A stretch of DNA of 39,432 nt from Mitosporidium daphniae (taxonomy: Eukaryota > Microsporidia), in contig NW_013546412.1 in assembly GCF_000760515.2 (NCBI RefSeq), positions 1-39,432 of the forward strand. Direction: 5' to 3'. The notes under the pieces were generated by a model. It was given only the letters and a program-made list of their open reading frames with translations. It did no database searches and was not told the DNA's origin. The position numbers and the translations under genes were made by a program. Positions within the stretch are counted from its first letter, which is position 1. Every line of letters starts with the position of its first letter. This document shows positions 30,953 to 39,432 of this stretch, piece by piece.

Positions 30953-31879
30953 CTAATCAAAAAGACCAAAGCCCATTTCTTGATCAGATTCCTCCTCTGG
31001 CTCCTCCTTTGCAGCAGCCTTGGCGGGCGCAGCGGAAGCTGCCGGAGCAGCTGCAGCTGGTGCAAATGCCTGCGGGTTAGCAAGGGCATCCTTAAGGCGC
31101 TGAGAGGCTGGGAATGAATAATCGGTAGAAAGGGAGCAGGCAAGAAGATCCTTGAACCCATTGATAAGCATATGAGGAACGGAGGCAACAGTTGGGAATG
31201 AAATGGCAAGAGAAATGGCCGCAATATCATTCAACGTCGAATTATAGATCTTCATCATCGATTCTTCGGTAATATCGAGCATTTCCGGTCCAAAGATGGC
31301 ACCGTTGTCATAAACACTCTCGAGAACAAACCCATACTTGAAAGGCATAATACTTAACATGCTAAGCAACTCTGCCTCGGAGGCACCGACGCGATGGCCC
31401 TCCTTGAGGAGCGAAACCTCGTTGAGGATTTCAATTGCTCCTTTGACGACCTTTGTCGGAATTCCAAGCGTCTGAAAGAATGACGTCTTATCTGGAGAAA
31501 TTCCAGTATTTCCGGGAGGAATGATCACATCGCATTGCGAAACAGTGCCGACCTTGGCAGGGGCATCGATCTTGTTCGAAAGGATAATGTCGCGAACTTC
31601 CTTTAAATCTTCATTGGTAAAGACAAACCCAACGTTTCCTTTGATCACGGGAAAGAGAGCCTCAATATCTGGAAGCTCAGAGACAATGTCGCGCATGGCT
31701 TTCTTAATCATGGTATTTTTTCCCATCAGAAGAACAGCCTTTCCACGGATGGAATGACGGATTTGGTGCATTTGGGTGGAAGAGACATTATCAACACCAA
31801 CAACAAAGATTTTACGGTAAGTACGGAAAAGGTCGTGGACCTTTCCAAAATAATCAGACTTTCTATCTCCCTTTGACAT
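30953..31879 (-). CDS. RPLP0: 60S acidic ribosomal protein P0 (uL10)
   Basis: Base of the ribosomal stalk. It has 308 aa from the ATG at 31879 (MSKGDRKSDYFGKV), in one exon. Typical blocks are VGVDNVSSTQMHQIR, GKAVLLMGKNTMIKKA, IKGNVGFVFTNEDL, PPGNTGISPDKTSFFQ and LLKEGHRVGASEA. An alanine-rich hinge is followed by the acidic end with MGFGLFD, the stalk C-terminus bound by elongation factors. It converges on the RBBP4 gene. An in-frame stretch upstream of the ATG lacks another Met. Confidence 0.97.
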   Translation of the reverse strand: MSKGDRKSDYFGKVHDLFRTYRKIFVVGVDNVSSTQMHQIRHSIRGKAVLLMGKNTMIKKAMRDIVSELPDIEALFPVIKGNVGFVFTNEDLKEVRDIILSNKIDAPAKVGTVSQCDVIIPPGNTGISPDKTSFFQTLGIPTKVVKGAIEILNEVSLLKEGHRVGASEAELLSMLSIMPFKYGFVLESVYDNGAIFGPEMLDITEESMMKIYNSTLNDIAAISLAISFPTVASVPHMLINGFKDLLACSLSTDYSFPASQRLKDALANPQAFAPAAAAPAASAAPAKAAAKEEPEEESDQEMGFGLFD

Positions 31880-32103
31880 CTTCGTAGATTTTCGAAAATT
31901 AGATATAGTGCTCAAGGGGCGCTTAGCGTTTCAAGATAGAATCTAAAAAATAAGGACATGAACAGCAGAAACAAAAACGTTGACGGATGAAAACAATCAA
32001 AATGGCGGAAGAAATGAGAGCATGCAAATTACCCTTTGGATATCTCAAAAATTTTCATTTTGCAATTAGCTTGTAAATTTAATTAAATTTTAACGTTTAT
32101 TTT

Positions 32104-33029
32104 TTACGAAACAAGAGACATTTGGGAAATTTGATTGGCAATTTCCTTTCTCAATTCCTCGGTAGAAAGGATTTCAACGACCGGATTTCCCGAAATATCA
32201 AGCTTCAAAATGGACACCTCAACTACGAAAAAATCAAAACCAAAACATACCGGTAGCAACAATGTCTGAGAGATCAAGTTCGTCCATCGTGTCAGCATTG
32301 GTTGGATCACCTGCCTTTATATCGTCCTCTTCATTGTTGGCCTCTTCTTCGTCGCCAATCAAAACATGACGAAGGGTTCTAAATGCGAGATCTTTTACTT
32401 CGACCAGGGATAGACCTTCAGAAAACTCGTTTTTCAAGAATGACTGGGCCGCTTGAGATTGCGCTCCAACCGCCGTGGCTTTCCATGCCGAGTAGTTTCC
32501 AGATGGATCCGAATGATATAGTTGAAATCCAAGGCTTTTGTCATAGCCGGCATACAAAAGCGAAACGCCAAAGGGACGCAGGCCGCCCATTTGAGTGAAC
32601 CCCTGCTTTAGATTTCCAATACGCTGCACCAATAGCTCAATTGGGATATTGGAAGAGAAGCTCCTCCAATATTCCAGACTTTTAGACCGTGCCTCTTTGA
32701 CAAGAATATTGGCGTCGGCGGTGAGCCCAGCGACGGCCGCAACTAAGTGGCTACATGGCATTACGATAACAAAAAGTACTTGTCTATTTTAAAAATTTTC
32801 TCCATTGAATTCTAAATGAGTAAATTCATGTAAATAAAAACCCTACCTGATGGGGCTCCTCCAGAGTGCCAGAAATTTTTCTCCTCACCGCGACGAGTGC
32901 AATTCCATCAGAGGCCATGATGCCGAGGGTAAGACCTGCATGGGAAATTGCCTCCATTGCATACTCTACTTGATACAACCGTCCTTCAGGGGAGAATGTT
33001 GTCGTTCGAGAATCATATTTTCGCGACAT
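32104..33029 (-). CDS. PSMA4: 20S proteasome subunit alpha-3 (PSMA4/PRE9 type)
   Basis: Outer-ring alpha subunit of the 20S proteasome. Exons are 32847-33029, 32780-32811, 32251-32750 and 32104-32222, giving 277 aa. Introns are 35, 29 and 28 nt. The start [27 protein letters not shown] is the alpha-3 signature. A 32-nt second exon adds [10 protein letters not shown], which restores the conserved EK.YK. strand before [43 protein letters not shown] and [10 protein letters not shown] follow. The micro-exon is needed for correct family spacing. The start is 71 bases from the divergent BRL1/BRR6 gene. Confidence 0.96.
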
Positions 33030-33100
33030 TGAGGTTGATTAAGAAGATCAAAATTAAAATTTGGCTTTGGCCATTAAATTTTATCAAATTTAATTTTACA
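33030..33100. promoter_or_regulatory. 71-bp divergent promoter (PSMA4 / BRL1)
   Basis: Contains AAATTAAAATTTGG and ATTAAATTTTATCAAATTTAATTTTACA right up to the BRL1 ATG (longest cited run split here: ATTAAATTTTATC, then AAATTTAATTTTACA). It is the densest set of AAATTT-like boxes in the window. Bidirectional function is inferred. Confidence 0.5.
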
Positions 33101-34108
33101 ATGTACTCTTCGGGCCGTTCTAAGGCTAGCCCTATGGACTGGAATCGCAATGTAGAGACGCCTTCTTTTCCCTTTCCGGTTAAAAGGAAAGATGCAAGTA
33201 AATTATGTCAAGAAACCCCTTTAAGCAACACAACTGCAGGAATGCAGCTCTCCAACAAAACCCCAACAGTACCACTATCGCAACAAAGCTCTGGATTGGC
33301 GTCAATGCCTTCGGCCAACTTAGAAGACTCTACAACCTCAATAGAGGAAGCCGAAAAAAATTCCTCGTCATTGAAAAAAAGCGAGCAATGTACGGCCCAA
33401 TTGAAAAACAAAGGGCCTGCATCTTTCCCCGCAAAGTTTTTTGCCTCCTTTACAGATTTACTAAATGCAAGGAACATTTCCATATTGCCTTATATTTTGA
33501 TTGGATATCTTCGCTTAGTATTTCATTTAACGTGGCTATTGACGTTCATTTGGGGCATTTGGGCATTATATGCAATACTAATGAACGACGTTTCGATTAA
33601 AATCAACGCAGAGACCAACCTGATCATTCAAGAGATAGAACAGGCAAAAATGCTGTTCTCTCAAAACAAATGCTTCAATGAAGATGTTATCCGGAACTCC
33701 CCGGCGCTAGATTCGTTGTGTGCGGGATGGAAGACCAAGGCAGAGCAGTCGGATCCAAGATCCAAGATTTCGCATGGAAAATTAATGGCCGAAACAATCG
33801 CTGAAATCATCAACTCATTTGTGGAAAGGATCACCCTTAGATCTCTGGTAAGAGCATTGAAAGTTTTTATTTTCTAGATCTTCTCTATAATTTTCTTCCT
33901 AGTAATGGTTGTCTTTTCACGGTCCTTGAATAGCATTATCCATCATCATAATGATGCCACCGGTCCGGGATCTGCAAATCAATGCACTCGCTGTCATTAC
34001 TATTCGGAAAGTAATGGCGCCCATCACTTTGCCGCATTACACAACATAAAGCCAAACTACCACCGGTTGCCTTCGCAGCCTCCAGAATATGCACAAATTT
34101 GCTCTTAA
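33101..34108 (+). CDS. Nuclear envelope protein of the BRL1/BRR6 family
   Basis: Brl1 and Brr6 are nuclear envelope proteins with a disulfide-linked lumenal domain, required for nuclear pore assembly in organisms with closed mitosis. Exons are 33101-33847 and 33878-34108, giving 325 aa. The intron is 30 nt. The first 115 residues are Ser/Thr-rich. The domain starts with ILPYILIGYLRLVFHLTWLLTF (first span), then a lumenal helix and the cysteine pattern NKCFNEDVI...LDSLCAGWKTKAEQSDPRS, the conserved AETIAEIINSFVERI, and a second span supplied by exon 2 (IIFFLVMVVFS). The tail has a CTRC motif and many His residues. Confidence 0.9.
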
Positions 34109-34176
34109 TAATAAAAAGTGAAAAGAAAAATTGAGTGCTTTGACATTCTCTCAAAAATTTCATTTATAATTTCTTG

Positions 34177-34976
34177 ATGAACGAAAGCAAATCCACCTCG
34201 CCAACATCCCTATTTTCCATAGGGAACAAGCAAGGGGAGCGTTCTCCAAAGGGGTTTCAGGGCATCAAAACACCCACAATCGTAGGAAACCACAGATTAT
34301 ATTTAGGAATTTGAGAAGGCAATTGATACTCTTCGCACTGCACATGCACGTGTGCTTTCCTCATACGAATCGGATATAACAACTTTAAGGGCGTCGATTT
34401 CTTTGCTATATAGCCAGGTACATGATCAGCCCCTTTAACTAAAGATTTCCGAGAAAGATGATGAAATAAAAAGACTCCACACCCACATCGTCGTGCTAGA
34501 GGGCGAGAATTCTTCGCTGCAAAAAGAGGCTGCCGATATTCTGGAAAAGTACTCGAAGTGGAGGTCAAATGCTTACGAGCTAGAAAAGTTTAGAAAAGTA
34601 CCAAATATGTCCCTCTTTATCACAAGGCAATAATCGGCATGCTTGGAACAAGCGCCATTATAAATGTAGATGACGAATTTTTAAAGGAGCGACCAAAAAG
34701 AACGTCAAGCTTTGAAGAGGAAGATCCAAATGAGACCACGTTTTCAAGTGAAAAGCGCCTACAAGAAGAGGTTTGTTTGCTTCGTTAACACATGGCTTAT
34801 AGATGCGAGCGTGGAGGCTTCAAATCAACAAGACACCGTCCCCACCAAATGGCCCTGCATGTGAGAGATCAGCCAAAAACAAAACCTGACAAAAAGGTAC
34901 AAAATGCCGCAAATGTAACTTCAGTCTTGGATTTCGAAGCTCAGATTTGCCCGTTGAACAGGTGAATTGCCATTAA
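34177..34976 (+). CDS. Coiled-coil protein, six short exons, cysteine-rich tail
   Basis: I do not recognise this gene. Model exons are 34177-34281, 34307-34417, 34445-34597, 34627-34770, 34803-34860 and 34897-34976, giving 216 aa. Introns are 25, 27, 29, 32 and 36 nt with good GT-AG ends, and an AAATTTCATTTATAATTTC context precedes the start. Exons 2-4 encode a heptad-like helix (FEKAIDTLRTAHARVLSSYESD..., ISEKDDEIKRL..., EKRLQEEMRAWRLQI). The last exon gives a CTKCRKC cluster, which could bind metal. If the last intron is retained, the frame stops at 34889 with a Lys-rich end (199 aa). The exon model rests on frame and splice sites, not on a family. Confidence 0.6.
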
Positions 34977-36172
34977 AATTTAAAATTATATCAATTTTCG
35001 GGATAAACGAAATGCAATCATCGCTCCTCAATTCAAAGGGATGTATGCTTTAAGGCGGAAGTGCAATGTAGATCATTGCAACTTTAATTTTATAATTAAA
35101 AGTGAAAAGCTTAATAATTTTGACAACCCTAGCCCCTATATGGCACCCTGAAGCCCAGATTTGACCCCTTCACACCTTGGGCTGCAATGTGTACACTGCA
35201 AATTTTAATGTTTCGTATTGAAGTTAAACGTCATTTATATTGCACTCAAATCCCAAATTAGATCGCTGAGGAGATGTGATCATTTCAAGCTTTAATTTGG
35301 CAATCTAAGGCTAGGGTTGCAATTGGATTGGAGAGAAATACCAACTTCGTCCTTCTTGTAAATTGCGGAGTTATAGCAATTTAAATATTCAATTTCAGGT
35401 GTAGCGATCGTGTACGTAAATAATTTTCTTGCACCATAAATAGGAGCCAAATGTCCGAAAGATACGGACATGTCAAAAATAGCGGCCAAATAGCCTCTTG
35501 CAGTTGGCTTACATATATAAACAGAAGGAGCCAAAAACATTACAAATATGTAGCTTGTAAAGACTTTGCGGATCTAGATGATAAAGCCAGCAGGCTTTTG
35601 GCTTAAAGGATCCGTAAGATCCATAAATTGCATACTTATCTCCGTTTAAAGTCTATAGTGGCAATAAACCGTCACTAATATTCAGGAAATAATATCCAAA
35701 AGCAAGAGAAGATCCGATTCAATAGAATTAATCAATTTGATGAATAGACTTCGATAGTTACTGATAGGGAACCCTGAAAAATGCACACGAAATCGACCTA
35801 ATGAAACATAAAGGATCCTTGCTGTAAATTTTTGAAAAGACATCTACAGTAGTTATGATTATTAAACGACACAAAGCTCATTCGAAGATAATATATAGGT
35901 AAACGTTCACATATATTCGAAAAACCAAATGAAATTGCGAGCTGTATCGCATAAGGTTAGGGCTAATGTATTTTTTTGGAAAGCTAATGTAAATTCACGG
36001 TGAAAATTTGTACGGCAATCCTAATCCACCAGTAAGATTCGTTTGGTAATTACCCTCTTCTAAACAAAAGCTTAATAAAAATAGTGACAACAAAAAAAGC
36101 TAGATAGGGTATGGCATATTGAAAAGTCAATACATTTTAGCACACTTGTAGGCACAAGTGACATCGAATCAA
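34977..36172. other. Gene-poor AT-rich island with possible transporter relic
   Basis: A 1.2 kb stretch, the longest without a clear gene. On the minus strand 35292-35570 encodes a fragment (LAPSVYICKPTARGYLAAIF, then DMSVSFGHLAPIYGARKLF) that resembles the region after helix 4 of sugar-transporter-type MFS proteins (VYI.E..PT..RG.L......I..G.L). It lacks a start, an E residue and flanking helices, and stops are frequent around it. Upstream on the same strand GDKYAIYGSYG recalls the GDK.GRR motif in a decayed form. TTAGGG-like bits occur near 35954. I see no RNA gene. Confidence 0.45.
35292..35570 (-). pseudogene. Possible decayed MFS sugar-transporter-like fragment
   Basis: The minus-strand frame reads SYIFVMFLAPSVYICKPTAR followed by GYLAAIFDMSVSFGHLAPIY. 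The order (hydrophobic helix, VYI, PTARG, a helix beginning with aromatic and small residues) is that of the helix 4-5 loop of MFS sugar transporters. The usual Glu of the VYIAEI motif is missing, the next helix breaks into polar residues, and no intron model extends it. The similarity is short and could be chance. Confidence 0.3.
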
Positions 36173-38024
36173 TTATTCACATAATAAATTATTTGAGCTG
36201 TACAGAACGGCCTGGGAAGCGGTGCAATAGGCAATCCATTCCTTAGCCTCAATCATGGAGCGTGCTATTCCAACAATATTTTCGTTACAATTTGAAGGCA
36301 ATTTTTGGATGACCTGTGGTTGCTGAGATTCATTACCCCTCATGTTTTCCTGCTGATAGGATGGAAGGGACCAGAGGTCAACTGATGAAGATGCCTCGTC
36401 AGAAAGCAAGGCAAATGCTTTGGAATCGGTTTCTTCAGACATGTAAACAACGCTTCGGCTCATTGTCTTTTGACCAGAGGAGGCATAAAAGATTGTCGGA
36501 TTTTGTTTTGAAAAGGAGTCGCCATGCATGTTGTCGACTTCAAATGCGTCAAGCAAAAATGTGTCTATGATGGGGAAAGATATTCCACATACCATAAATG
36601 TGAATGGAGGGCAAATGCAGCGGATACTGCCGATAGGAGACCAAAAAATTTCTACCGCAAGCCGCCCCGTCATCGAATGCAAGAGACGTACATGAAACTA
36701 CAATGGATTTGAAATCGACGCGGAGGGATACCTTTATTTCCGCCTTTGAGGCTTTCTGGCAGCGCCAAGGCTGCTGGCTTTGAAGAGAGAGAATCTGTTA
36801 TGTCCTTTTTAAAGTAGGCGCCTCGAAGACTACCAATCAGCAATCCATTGTTCTGAGAATCAAAGGCAAGTGAATGGATTGGAAATGACGAGTTCTCTTC
36901 CACAGCACATTTGCAAATTGGATCTGAAATTTTTCTTAGATCGTATCCATAAATGCTTCCATTTGAGCATCCGGCGTACACTATATTGATGTCTAAAGAA
37001 TCATAGCAACAAGACCAAACGGGAACCCCTATTTCAAAGCTAGGAAAGTTAAATGCCTTTAGTACCTTGCAAGGATATTTTTGCTCGACAGGCTGGATAG
37101 TTTCATTGCTCCATCTAGGGATGCGGTTAAAATCGAGGAGTCCTTCCAAGGGGAACATCGCATGTCTTTAATTGGAGAACAATGCAAAGGCACAAAATCA
37201 AAGGAAGTGAGATCTGCCAGTGAAAGTCTATGTACACCATATGCAAATTGCTTCTCATAATTTGATGGGGATGGCTTGGATGCAATTGCGTATTTGAAAT
37301 ATGGATCAAACGTCACACAACGAGGGCCCTAAAAAAAGCACCAAAATCTTACTGCCCCAGCACCAAGGGCAATGCTTTTCTTAAATTCCAATATCCCATT
37401 ACGAATCGACTTGAATCTCTTTGTCGACGATTTTTCTTCCGAACGATATAAAATCCGTTCCTTTCTCAAGAGATCTTGGCTGTCTTTTAGCTTTTGTTGC
37501 GTCCAAACCAGCTCCGCTTGCAAAGCCGTGATTGTGGACGAAAGCTGGCTAAATTGACTTTCTGCTGCCACCTGAGCCGATTTTGCCACGCGAAGTGAGG
37601 CCTCCATTGCCTCTAATTGCTGTGTATCCACAGCAACAACATTTGTCGTAAAGATGATGCGAATGTCTGACCTCTTTGTTGGTGCGTTGCATGTTGGGCA
37701 TTTCGATGAGCTTGATGGTTTTGAGGATCTATTCATGTTGTAAGTGCTTTGGATCCATTTTTCAATGCATCTAAAAGTTGAAATCTTCAACCGGTTACCG
37801 CTTTCCAAACAAATGCCCACATTTCAAAGAGACCACCCGGTGTCTGCCTTGGTTCCCAAAGGACTCGAGACAGCTGCTACAAACGCAATTCTATTTTAAT
37901 TTGATGTCAATGTCCATGCCTCACTGTTGGGCGGCTGGATAATTGAATTTTCGTTCACATTTTCGTCCTCTTCGCTGTTATCCGAATAATTGGCGTCATC
38001 GTCGTCCTCATCCTCTGCTGGCAT
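36173..38024 (-). CDS. RFWD3: RFWD3-like RING and WD40 E3 ubiquitin ligase
   Basis: RFWD3 ubiquitinates RPA and RAD51 at stalled forks and in crosslink repair. Exons are 37959-38024, 37799-37890, 37353-37770, 37066-37328, 36732-37039, 36593-36697 and 36173-36564, giving 547 aa (human about 774). Introns are 68, 28, 24, 26, 34 and 28 nt. An acidic N-terminus leads to the RING: CSSC, then CGHLFGKRC as in human CGHLFGYRC, then CPTC followed by RSDIRIIF. A coiled coil (about residues 110-190) and WD repeats follow, with CSPIKDMRCSPWKDSSILTA, then VPVWSCCYDSLDINIVYAG matching human RPVWSCCW......IYAG, then GRNFLVSYR. The long N-terminal part of animal RFWD3 is missing. Confidence 0.87.
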
Positions 38025-38042
38025 CGGAAAGGTGAGCCAAAA

Positions 38043-38741
38043 TTAAAATTGGTCGTTTTTTAATAAAAAGGATTTAAAGGCAGAAAAGTGGGCCTTATTT
38101 CGAATGCAACTGTCCTCTCCCAGAATTACGATAAAAGATCGCCCAATTTCTGGGATGCAGACAGATGGGATTTTATGGTTGTCAGTGCCTCTTTGAAGGC
38201 TTTTCAGCGGTGCATGTATGGAGGCTGTATTGCCAAAAAATCCAGGGGTATCAATTCTGACGGAAACATTTTCCGGATAGCCAAATACATGGTCATTTTT
38301 GATGGGAACGACCATCGTATGGCCTCGTGTCCACAATTTGAACACATATTTACGGGAAAAGGAGTGGAAACAAAGCGCACATAAATATGTAATGCTAACG
38401 GCTGTGATGGATTAGAAAAGAATATTTGTACCTCCAAGCGAAACGAAGCCGATTTTGTTGATTCTTTCTTGTGTCTCAAGGGGGAGGTCATTTATACTTT
38501 TTGATTTTTCGTGCAGAATTTGAGAATTTTCTGCATCCGCAAACGCACCCACGCATGCTACCACGGAGAGAGCAACGGACGACAAAAAGGTAGCAACCGA
38601 GCAGAATTGTAGTAGTCGTATTTTAGAGTTAAAAGGGCCCTCATAAATTAAATTCCAGTCACCGACACATGCTCCGGCATTGATTTTGGCAGCCAGCAAG
38701 GATTCCTTGCTACGAAATACCGAAATCAGCCTGGAGAGCAT
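38043..38741 (-). CDS. TMEM70/TMEM186/TMEM223-family membrane protein
   Basis: Family members are inner mitochondrial membrane proteins helping assembly of complex I or ATP synthase. Exons are 38432-38741 and 38043-38401, giving 222 aa. The intron is 30 nt with TCTAAT shortly before CACAG. The layout fits the family: a leader, WNLIYEGPFNSKIRLLQFCS then a membrane span, a loop, a second span (GAVSITYLCALCFHSF) followed by YVFKLWTRGHTMVVPI, and a C-terminal soluble part. The second span is only complete after splicing. Its stop is 18 bases from the RFWD3 ATG on the same strand. Which member it matches is unclear. Confidence 0.7.
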
Positions 38742-38862
38742 GGAAAATTAAAATTTTTAAATCGAGTTTTCGCGGATAAGTAGTGGGCTAACTGAAACGC
38801 GCATCAAGCTTGGAAATAGGCCCGTTCAAACATTCCCTCTTGTTGCGCAAAGTATTATACGA

Positions 38863-39257
38863 TCATTTATTTTGGGTGATCTGGGAATCAAGGAAGGATA
38901 TAATCTGCGTTGGTGATTGAGCACCCACAAGTTGACTCTTTTCCTGCGAATCAATAAATAATTTCATGGTCGGAAGGGATGTGATCTAAATGCATCACGC
39001 TAAAGAAATACCTACCTTATATTTGCTGGCGAGATCTGGAAACTCATCGGTATCGACTTTGGCAAATGTAATTGAAGACGATTTTGTTTCCGAAATCTTG
39101 GAAAGAACAGGAAAGAGCGACTTACATGGGCCACACCACCTGTGTGATAAGGGGTATATTAGCATTACTCTGCTGAAAAGTCAACCAATAATGGCTTGAG
39201 CTTAGAGGAGTCCATCAGCGACTTCCATTCCATGGCACTTTTTACTATTTTGATCAT
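38863..39257 (-). CDS. TRX1: Thioredoxin
   Basis: Small dithiol reductase. Exons are 39169-39257, 39016-39139 and 38863-38985, giving 111 aa, the standard length. Introns are 29 and 30 nt. The start MIKIVKSAMEW and [20 protein letters not shown] carry the WCGPC active site, which is split by the first intron between Glu and Trp. ITFAKVDTDEFPDLASKY and the cis-proline turn ITSLPTMKLF follow, then VGAQSPTQIISFL. I use the ATG at 39257 rather than the one at 39233 because the longer form fits the family and TTTTTAAAAATTC lies just upstream. Confidence 0.97.
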
Positions 39258-39387
39258 CGCGAATTTTTAAAAATAAAGTCCCAATTTCTACTTTTCAGGG
39301 AAGGAATATTGCCGGTGCACGTTTAAGGTCTGGGTTGAATGGGGGCACTTTTTTATTTTAAGAACTAACTATTCAAGTGAAAATAGG

Positions 39388-39432
39388 ATGTCTCGTGAAG
39401 AAGATCTAGGGCTTGACTTACAGGGGACGATA
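39388..39432 (+). CDS. Possible start of a further gene (cut by window end)
   Basis: An ATG at 39388 opens a frame of 15 codons (MSREEDLGLDLQGTI) that runs off the window. It is divergent from thioredoxin with about 130 bases between. The bases before it (TAACTATTCAAGTGAAAATAG) could also be an intron end, so the ATG may not be the true start. Too short to identify. Confidence 0.3.
   Translation, partial: MSREEDLGLDLQGTI

Noticed and set aside
38990-39199. Plus-strand 69-codon frame
   Set aside because: It overlaps the thioredoxin exons with the WCGPC motif on the minus strand.

Overview
The window is nuclear DNA of a unicellular eukaryote with a very compact genome. About 33 protein genes fill 39.4 kb, neighbours are often only 18 to 75 bases apart, and most genes carry tiny spliceosomal introns. 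I placed 45 introns by frame, splice sites and protein family alignment. About 36 are 24-36 nt long, and the longest (RPL26) is 212 nt. Mitochondrial genes (PAM18, MAM33, a PRELI protein, an MTQ1-type methyltransferase), a peroxisomal gene (PEX11) and a Brl1/Brr6-family nuclear envelope gene are present. Brl1/Brr6 suggests closed mitosis of fungal type. AAATTT-like boxes beside start codons resemble signals described in microsporidia. I infer an early-diverging fungus-like lineage (rozellid or early microsporidian relative), but this is not proven.

Layout. 1-5.6 kb: partial membrane protein, RPS15 (uS19), an eight-exon delta-COP, a divergent protein kinase and an orphan. 5.6-13 kb: MTQ1/PrmC methyltransferase, GDA1/CD39 nucleoside phosphatase, PRELI/Ups lipid transfer protein, Dus1 tRNA dihydrouridine synthase and glycyl-tRNA synthetase, then a 0.6 kb gap. 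13-19.7 kb: MAM33, RPL26, an unrecognised small protein, PAM18, a p25-alpha (TPPP-like) protein, a CorA-type Mg2+ transporter with a frame break, and RRP1/NOP52. 19.8-27.4 kb: a secreted DNase I-fold hydrolase, a base-exchange phosphatidylserine synthase, a POLD4-like subunit, a Ydj1-type J-protein, PEX11 and NOP14. 27.5-34.1 kb: the meiotic gene HOP2, an RBBP4/Msi1-type histone chaperone, ribosomal P0, proteasome alpha-3 and Brl1/Brr6. 34.1-39.4 kb: a coiled-coil orphan, a 1.2 kb gene-poor island, an RFWD3-like RING/WD40 ubiquitin ligase, a TMEM70-family protein, thioredoxin, and the first codons of another gene.

The genes are mostly unrelated housekeeping functions without operon logic. Several are split by introns so short that a plain ORF reading either breaks them or runs through the introns. 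Several divergent pairs share 35-71 bp intergenic promoters. The most notable points are the intron architecture, including one GC-AG intron and single-codon first exons, and the retention of base-exchange PS synthase, p25-alpha, RFWD3 and HOP2 in so compact a genome. The gene-poor island carries what may be a decayed sugar-transporter-like sequence.
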